This document shows positions 58,469-64,000 of a stretch of DNA of 64,000 bases, piece after piece; within the stretch, counting starts at the first letter, position 1; the number at the start of each line of letters is the position of its first letter. Position numbers and translations under genes: made by a program. The notes below the pieces were generated by a model that was not told the origin of the DNA, ran no database searches, and saw only the letters and a program-made list of their open reading frames with translations. This DNA comes from JBAXZR01 sp041670165 (GTDB taxonomy: Bacteria > Bacillota > Clostridia > Christensenellales > UBA1242), in assembly GCA_041670165.1 (NCBI GenBank), contig JBAXZR010000001.1, forward strand, positions 1-64,000. Reading direction: 5' to 3'.

Positions 58469-59476
58469 ATGGAAGGAAAAGGAAAGCTATTAGAACAAGC
58501 AATTTTGCAAATTGAGAAGCAATTTGGAAAAGGTGCAATTATGAAACTTGGTGATCAACCAATTCAAGATATTGATGTTATTCCAACTGGTTGTTTAACA
58601 CTTGATGCCGCTCTTGGAGTTGGCGGAATTCCAAGAGGTAGAATTGTTGAAATATATGGACCAGAAAGCTCAGGAAAAACAACTGTTGCTCTTCACATCA
58701 TTGCAGAAGCGCAAAAACTTGGTGGAACTGCTGCATTTATTGATGCTGAACATGCACTTGATCCATTTTATGCTCAAAGACTTGGAGTTGATTTAAACAA
58801 TTTGTTTGTTTCTCAACCTGATAATGGCGAGCAAGGTCTTGAAATTGTTGAAACACTTGTTAAATCTGGTGAAGTAGATATTATTGTTGTTGACTCTGTT
58901 GCAGCTCTCACACCAAAGGCTGAAATTGATGGTGAAATGGGTGATAGCCACATGGGTTTACAAGCAAGACTTATGAGTCAAGCACTTAGAAAACTCGCTG
59001 GAATTTCAAGCAAAAGCAAAACTAGTATCATTTTCATAAATCAACTTCGTGAAAAAGTTGGAGTTATGTTTGGATCTCCAGAAACAACAACAGGTGGAAA
59101 AGCTTTAAAATTCTATGCAAGCATTCGTCTTGATGTTCGCAAAACAGACACAATCAAAGATGGCACAGACATCATTGGAAACAGAACAAAAGTTAAAGTT
59201 GTTAAAAACAAACTTGCACCTCCTTTCCGTATTGCTGAATTTGATATTGTGTATGGAAAAGGTATTTCTCAAGTTGGTTGTTTGCTTGACTTGGCACTTC
59301 AGTTTGATATAATTCAAAAAATGGGTGCGTGGTTTAGTTACAATGACAACAAAATTGGTCAAGGTAAGGAAAATGCAAAAGCTTACATTGAACAAAATAA
59401 AGAACTTTTTGCTGAAATTGAAAAGAAAGTTCGTACACAATTAAAAAATGCCAAATTTGAAACAGCAAATGACTAA
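58469..59476 (+). CDS. recA: Recombinase RecA
   Basis: A 335-residue RecA, the strand-exchange ATPase of homologous recombination and inducer of the SOS response. Walker A GPESSGKTT (about residues 67-75), AAFIDAEHALDP, Walker B IIVVDSVAALTP, the L1/L2 DNA-binding loops (GEMGDSHMGLQARLMSQALRKL, INQLREKVGVMFGSPETTTGGKALKFYAS). The acidic C-terminal tail is short. AAGGAAGGAG precedes the ATG. A strong hairpin terminator follows. Confidence 0.98.
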   Translation: MEGKGKLLEQAILQIEKQFGKGAIMKLGDQPIQDIDVIPTGCLTLDAALGVGGIPRGRIVEIYGPESSGKTTVALHIIAEAQKLGGTAAFIDAEHALDPFYAQRLGVDLNNLFVSQPDNGEQGLEIVETLVKSGEVDIIVVDSVAALTPKAEIDGEMGDSHMGLQARLMSQALRKLAGISSKSKTSIIFINQLREKVGVMFGSPETTTGGKALKFYASIRLDVRKTDTIKDGTDIIGNRTKVKVVKNKLAPPFRIAEFDIVYGKGISQVGCLLDLALQFDIIQKMGAWFSYNDNKIGQGKENAKAYIEQNKELFAEIEKKVRTQLKNAKFETAND

Positions 59477-59523
59477 AAAATTAAATTTATTAAGATTTAA
59501 TTTAATTGTTTTCAAATAAATTA

Positions 59524-59553
59524 AAAACAGCAAAATTATTTTGCTGTTTTTTT
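59524..59553. terminator. Bidirectional terminator between recA and pbp1A
   Basis: AAAAACAGCAAAAT/ATTTTGCTGTTTTT, perfect long stem with A and T runs. Confidence 0.93.
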
Positions 59554-59564
59554 AAATTTTTTTT

Positions 59565-61859
59565 TTATAAAAACCATTTTTTCTTTTGAGTGTTGCTTGA
59601 ATCATTCTTTATAATATCGTTTGTACTTGTTTTGATAAGACTTACTTTGTTGCTTTTTGCAGACAATGATTTTGTGTCATCAATCTGATTTTTAAGTTTT
59701 GAAACAAGGTAGAAAGAAACAATTTCGCCATTTTTAATTGCAGTTTCAAAGCTTACTTTGCCTGTTCTATTTTCAAATTTGGCAAGAGAAATGCCATCAT
59801 CTTTTAGTTCTCTAAACAATTCATATTCAAAAATTTTGTCAGAATCAAATTCCAAAATTGCTTTGTTGCCTTCAATTTTTCCTTGAAGCACAACAGGATC
59901 AATTTTTGTAAATCTTTCTGAAACCGACTTTGGCAAATTTAAAACGGAGAAAAGCTCAGTCTTTGTATATCTTTCTGGTGTGAAATCATTTGCAAGCATA
60001 ATGCAGTGATTTTCTTCTAGTTCAGCCAAATCGATTTTTGCTTCAACAACACTGCTTGGCATTTCAAAGCTATCAGGTTCATCTTTTGAATATATTTTGT
60101 CAAAATATGTATAGATTGCACTTGCTGGCTGTCTTCCACCAGTGAAATAATTGTCCATAGGTTGATTGTTTAAAAATCCAATCCAAACCGCAACAGTATC
60201 TTTTGTTGTGTATGCAACACAGTTTGCATCTAAGTTTTGTTTTCCGTCGATTGTTCCCACCGTTCCTGTTTTTGCTGAAACATCATATGGCAAAGTGCCA
60301 AGTTTTTTTGCTGTTGTGTTTTTGTATTTTGTGTTTAGCATCGAAGTTAAAAGGTATGCTGTGTCGTTTCTAATAATTTCTTTATTAAATTTATATTTTT
60401 CATATATAATTTTTCCATTTTCGTCTTCAATTTTTCTTATAAAACTTGCTTTATAAAATTGTCCGCTATTTGAAAATGGGACATAAGAATTAGCAAGTTC
60501 AAGAATTGTTGTGCCTTTTGTGAAACCGCCAAGAGCCAGTGCATAGCCTGTGTCTTTTTGCTCAAATGGAATACCAAGCTCGCTAGCATAATTAATGCAA
60601 TTATCAATACCAACATAACTCATAATTTTTACTGCAGGTACATTTAAAGATTTTGAAATTGCATCTTTTGCTGAAACAAATCCTTCATATGTTTTTGTGA
60701 TATTTTTTGGGGAATATCCACTAAAAGATATTTCTTCATCTAGAATTTGTGAAGATGGTGAAATTATGTTTTGATTAAGTGCAGGTGCATAAATTAGCAC
60801 TGGTTTGATTGCTGAACCGGGTTGGCGTCTTACCCCTGAGATTGGCAATGAATAGCTAGAATAATAAGCGGAAACTCCGCCAGTTTCATTATTAATAGAA
60901 ATTCCACAATAATCAGTTTTTGTATTTTCTTTTTCTAGTGCATTTACAAGTGCTTCTTGTTTGTCTTTTTCATAATAGGTATAAATTTTGTATTTATAAG
61001 ACGCAATTTGCTTTTGTGAAAGTCCAAGAATATCTTCAGCTTCAGAAATTGCTTCTCTTGTGTATGTGTTGAAATCGTCTTCTTTTTGTGAAATATTAAG
61101 TATAATTGGCTTTTGTAACTCGTTTTTTGTCGTTTCCAACGAAATTATTCCATCTTTTTCCATTTGCTTAAGAACAAGGTTTCTTCTTTTAAGTGCTGCT
61201 TCTGGTTTTGAGATGGGTGAGTAGTGCCCTGGGGCTTTAATTAAACCAGCAAGCAAAGATGCCTGTGAAAGATTGAGTTCTTGTGGAGTGCAAGAAAAAT
61301 AATATTTACTAGCTTCTGCCAAGCCATAGCAACCACCGCCAAAATATATGTCATTGAGATAAGCTTCAAAAATTTTTTCTTTTGATATTTTCTTTTCCAT
61401 TTCTAATGCTAGCTTGATTTCTTTTATTTTTCTAATCAGAGTTTTTTCGTTTGTTAAATGTGTGTTTTTAATTAGTTGTTGACTTATCGTTGACGCACCT
61501 TGTCTTCTTTGACCTGATAAAATATTTTCTGACATTGCTTTGATTATTCTTTTAAAATTAATACCATTGTGATAATAAAAATTTTTGTCTTCAATAGAAA
61601 TGAATGCTTGTTTAACAATTTCTGGAACTTCAGAAAGTTTTACGCCATTTGTTGGGTGGTTTTCATTCATGATAGCTTTGTCTTCAAGAGATAATAATGT
61701 TGCTGAAGCTGAAGAAGAATGAATTAATGATTCATCAAAATGGGTTGAACTTGTTACACTGAAAGCATATAGGGTAAAAAAAGTTACACTAAAAAACATC
61801 ATCGCCAACATAAGCAAGAATACATTTTTAACAATATGCTTAAATTTAGTTTTTCTCAT
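59565..61859 (-). CDS. Class A penicillin-binding protein (PBP1A-like)
   Basis: A 764-residue bifunctional peptidoglycan synthase. An N-terminal membrane anchor (residues 10-33) is followed by the GT51 glycosyltransferase with EDKNFYYHNGINFKRIIKA and GQRRQGASTISQQLIKN (about 92-150), then the transpeptidase: PGSAIKPV (S-x-x-K Ser, about 342), SLNVPAVK (S-x-N), and SAKTGTVGT (K-T-G, about 533). The last 150 residues are a divergent tail of beta-strand character. No Shine-Dalgarno is seen before the ATG. Convergent with recA, divergent from miaB. Confidence 0.95.
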   Translation of the reverse strand: MRKTKFKHIVKNVFLLMLAMMFFSVTFFTLYAFSVTSSTHFDESLIHSSSASATLLSLEDKAIMNENHPTNGVKLSEVPEIVKQAFISIEDKNFYYHNGINFKRIIKAMSENILSGQRRQGASTISQQLIKNTHLTNEKTLIRKIKEIKLALEMEKKISKEKIFEAYLNDIYFGGGCYGLAEASKYYFSCTPQELNLSQASLLAGLIKAPGHYSPISKPEAALKRRNLVLKQMEKDGIISLETTKNELQKPIILNISQKEDDFNTYTREAISEAEDILGLSQKQIASYKYKIYTYYEKDKQEALVNALEKENTKTDYCGISINNETGGVSAYYSSYSLPISGVRRQPGSAIKPVLIYAPALNQNIISPSSQILDEEISFSGYSPKNITKTYEGFVSAKDAISKSLNVPAVKIMSYVGIDNCINYASELGIPFEQKDTGYALALGGFTKGTTILELANSYVPFSNSGQFYKASFIRKIEDENGKIIYEKYKFNKEIIRNDTAYLLTSMLNTKYKNTTAKKLGTLPYDVSAKTGTVGTIDGKQNLDANCVAYTTKDTVAVWIGFLNNQPMDNYFTGGRQPASAIYTYFDKIYSKDEPDSFEMPSSVVEAKIDLAELEENHCIMLANDFTPERYTKTELFSVLNLPKSVSERFTKIDPVVLQGKIEGNKAILEFDSDKIFEYELFRELKDDGISLAKFENRTGKVSFETAIKNGEIVSFYLVSKLKNQIDDTKSLSAKSNKVSLIKTSTNDIIKNDSSNTQKKKWFL

Positions 61860-61912
61860 AATGTTATTATGGTTTTATCGCTTAATAATATTAGTAATTT
61901 AAGAAAAAAAGA

Positions 61913-61941
61913 TTGCACGATAACACAATAAATTGTATAAT
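61913..61941 (+). promoter_or_regulatory. miaB promoter (possibly leaderless)
   Basis: TTGCAC (61913-61918), exactly 17 bp, TATAAT (61936-61941). The ATG of miaB is at 61948, the expected first base of the RNA. Confidence 0.8.
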
Positions 61942-61947
61942 GCATAA

Positions 61948-63093
61948 ATGAAAAAATATTATATAACAACATATGGTTGTCAAATGAATGTACACGAAAG
62001 TGAAAAACTTGCTGGCATGCTTGAAAGCATGGGTTTTTTAAGTGCAAATTCAGTTGAAGAAGCTGATATTGTTGTTTTTAACACATGTGCAATTCGTGAA
62101 GGTGCAGAAAATAGGGCATTTGGAAACATTGGTGCTTTGAAACCTTTAAAAAAAATTAAAAAAGATATGATTGTCGCAGTATGTGGTTGTATGACACAAC
62201 AAGAAGAAGTTGCAAAACACATTTACTCCACTTTTAGATTTGTTGATATTGTTTTTGGAACTCATAATCTTCATGAATTTAGAGAATTCTTGAAAAAACG
62301 GGAAGAAACTTCTAAAAGACAACTTGAAATTTCTCATGATGAAAACAGCATAGCTGAACAAGTCCCAGTAACTCGAACAAGTGGAAAAAATGCTTGGGTA
62401 AATATTTCATATGGTTGCAACAATTTTTGTTCTTATTGCATTGTTCCATATGTTAGGGGAAGAGAAAGATCACGCCAAAAAGAAAAAATACTTAATGAAA
62501 TTAGCGAACTTGTTAAATCTAATAAATATGAAACAATTACACTGCTTGGTCAAAATGTAAACTCATATGGAAATGACATCGGCAATGGTTATGGTTTTAA
62601 GGAACTCCTTGAAGATGTTTGTGAAATTGAAGGTGATTTCAAAATTGCTTTTATGTCTTCTCACCCAAAAGATTTTTCTTTTGAACTTATTGATTTGATT
62701 GCTAGTAATGATAAAATTCTTAAAGAAATTCACTTGCCTTGTCAATCTGGTTCAAACGAAGTTTTAAAAAATATGAATCGAAGATATACAAGAGAAAAAT
62801 ATTTGTCAATAATCAATGAAATTCGAAGAAAAATCCCTTTTTGCAGGTTAACAAGTGATTTTATTGTAGGATTTCCAGGAGAAACGGAACAAGATTTTGA
62901 AGACACAATGAATCTATTAAAAGAAGTAAAATATAATAGCATTTTTGCATTTATGTATTCAAAACGAAGTGGAACAGTGGCAGAAAAAATGGAAAATCAA
63001 GTTCCTGAAGAAATTAAAAACGAAAGAGTAAACAAATTGCTTGCTTTGCAAAAACAAATTCAAGAAGAAAAACTATCAAACGGAAAAAGTTAA
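61948..63093 (+). CDS. miaB: tRNA-2-methylthio-N6-dimethylallyladenosine synthase MiaB without TRAM
   Basis: A 381-residue MiaB that adds methylthio to i6A37 of tRNAs reading UNN codons. N-terminal MTTase Cys residues (YGCQMNVHESEK, NTCAIREGAENRA, VCGCMTQQEEV), radical SAM CNNFCSYC (about 157), then PYVRGRERSR, LPCQSGSNEVLKNMNRRYTREKY and VGFPGETEQDFEDT. It stops right after NERVNKLLALQKQIQEEKL, where family members continue with a TRAM domain of about 60 residues. No frameshift remnant is obvious downstream. There is no binding site; the ATG coincides with the predicted transcription start. Confidence 0.95.
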   Translation: MKKYYITTYGCQMNVHESEKLAGMLESMGFLSANSVEEADIVVFNTCAIREGAENRAFGNIGALKPLKKIKKDMIVAVCGCMTQQEEVAKHIYSTFRFVDIVFGTHNLHEFREFLKKREETSKRQLEISHDENSIAEQVPVTRTSGKNAWVNISYGCNNFCSYCIVPYVRGRERSRQKEKILNEISELVKSNKYETITLLGQNVNSYGNDIGNGYGFKELLEDVCEIEGDFKIAFMSSHPKDFSFELIDLIASNDKILKEIHLPCQSGSNEVLKNMNRRYTREKYLSIINEIRRKIPFCRLTSDFIVGFPGETEQDFEDTMNLLKEVKYNSIFAFMYSKRSGTVAEKMENQVPEEIKNERVNKLLALQKQIQEEKLSNGKS

Positions 63094-63302
63094 TAAATTC
63101 AATAACAAAGACTGAAAATAATTTACTTATAAATAGAAAAAATGTATTTATAAAAAACAATTTACTCATTAGAAAAAATTGATTTAAAACAAATAAACAA
63201 ATTATAATTTTTATTTAAAATATTAATTTACTAGAAATATTAAGAAAAATAAGTACGAAAAACAAAATAGATAAAAATCAAATCTTTTTGATAGGAGAAA
63301 AA

Positions 63303-64000
63303 ATGGCACTTTCACCAATGATGCAACATTATTTAACCACCAAAGAAAAGTATAAAGATACAATCCTTTTTTATCGTTTGGGTGATTTTTACGAAATGTT
63401 TTTTGAAGATGCAATAACAGTTTCCAAAGAACTTGATCTCACATTAACAGGAAAAGATTGCGGACTTGATGAAAGAGCTCCAATGTGCGGAATTCCATAT
63501 CATGCTGCAGAAAATTACATTTCAAAGCTAATAACTTTAGGTTTCAAAGTTGCAATTTGTGAGCAACTTACAGAGCCTACAAAAGGTAATAAACTGGTTG
63601 AACGAGATGTTGTAAGAATTGTTACTGCAGGAACGGTTACAGAAGACAGTATGCTTGAAGAAACAAAAAATAATTTTCTTGCTGCTGTTTGTGTTAATGG
63701 CTTTAATGTTGGTGTTTCATATTGCGACCTTACAACTGGTGAAACTTATGCAAGCGACATGGAAGATGACAAAGACTTCACAATGCTTTCAGATTTTCTT
63801 GCTCGTGTTTTACCCGTTGAGATAATTTGTTCGCACGAAGCAACTAGCATAGGCAACAAACTTGCCACAACACTTCTTAATCAAACACCAAAATTTTTTG
63901 AAAAAAATGAAATTTCTCTTGAAGATGGAAAAAATGTTTTAAAAGAGCAGTTTGGGGAAAATTTTGAAAATGAATTTGGTTTTAGTGGTGAAAAGGAAAG
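63303..64000 (+). CDS. mutS: DNA mismatch repair protein MutS (partial, runs off the window)
   Basis: The first 232 codons of MutS, the mismatch sensor. The N-terminal mismatch-binding domain is clear: SPMMQHYLTTKEKYKDTILFYRLGDFYEMFFEDA (with the F-x-E wedge motif GDFYEMF), APMCGIPYHAAENYISKLITLGFKVAICEQL, and RIVTAGTVTEDSMLE. TAGGAGAAAA precedes the ATG. It follows miaB by 210 bp, in the miaB-mutS order of Bacillota; the gap between them is AT-rich with no visible feature. The frame is open to the last base. Confidence 0.97.
   Translation, partial: MALSPMMQHYLTTKEKYKDTILFYRLGDFYEMFFEDAITVSKELDLTLTGKDCGLDERAPMCGIPYHAAENYISKLITLGFKVAICEQLTEPTKGNKLVERDVVRIVTAGTVTEDSMLEETKNNFLAAVCVNGFNVGVSYCDLTTGETYASDMEDDKDFTMLSDFLARVLPVEIICSHEATSIGNKLATTLLNQTPKFFEKNEISLEDGKNVLKEQFGENFENEFGFSGEKE

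Overview
The window is strongly AT-rich DNA with dense, mostly plus-strand coding and standard stop codons. The gene order (rpsB-tsf-frr-uppS-cdsA-rseP, rimP-nusA-rnpM-ylxQ-infB-rbfA-nrnA-truB, argR-recN-spoIVB, rpsO-pnp-ylxY-M16 protease-spoIIIE-rimO-pgsA-cinA-recA) is the classic Bacillota backbone. The spoIIA operon (spoIIAA-spoIIAB-sigF), spoVAC-AD-AE, yunB, spoIVB, a ytxC-like gene and spoIIIE mark a lineage with endospore genes. An uncultured clostridial, gut-type species is my best guess. Several canonical neighbours are absent from their usual places (pyrH, dxr, ispG, full-length polC, ribF, spo0A), so the genome looks streamlined or rearranged.

Layout. 1-314: end of a type II-like CRISPR array (36-bp repeats, 30-bp spacers) whose repeats end, on the minus strand, in an extended -10 promoter. 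377-1584: a DUF5131-type Cys-cluster protein and a small hypothetical. 1790-17014: translation, envelope and RNA-maturation genes, including a PolC-like protein reduced to its N-terminal/OB/exonuclease part. 17144-20499: an accessory island with a MoaA-like radical SAM protein and a nucleotidyltransferase divergent from a P-loop kinase, then Ku. 20820-21733: a six-tRNA operon followed by a 145-bp tandem duplication that includes the tRNA-Tyr 3' end. 21969-24916: ytxC-like gene and T-box-controlled thrS. 24925-30089: a small coiled-coil protein, dCMP deaminase, four minus-strand tRNAs, pyrophosphatase and an RlmD-type methyltransferase. 30393-32094: two tandem paralogous secreted proteins. 32350-41354: the sporulation block, interrupted by a 1,599-residue Asn/Thr-rich lipoprotein gene on the minus strand. 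42513-43756: an OLE RNA with its membrane partner OapA. 44055-59476: argR (with operators) through recA. 59565-61859: a class A PBP on the minus strand. 61948-64000: miaB and the start of mutS.

How it fits together. The two translation operons couple ribosome assembly, initiation and tRNA/rRNA modification, with leader RNAs at rpsB, rimP, thrS and rpsO. DNA repair genes (Ku, recN, recA, mutS, an endonuclease IV-like protein) are frequent. Sporulation genes cover the forespore sigma switch, dipicolinate channel, DNA translocation and the SpoIVB checkpoint.

Most noteworthy: OLE RNA plus OapA; the polymerase-less PolC remnant at the polC locus; the radical SAM/nucleotidyltransferase/kinase island; the repeat-embedded CRISPR promoters; and the giant repetitive lipoprotein between sigF and spoVA. 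All calls come from reading the sequence; no database search or folding program was run.
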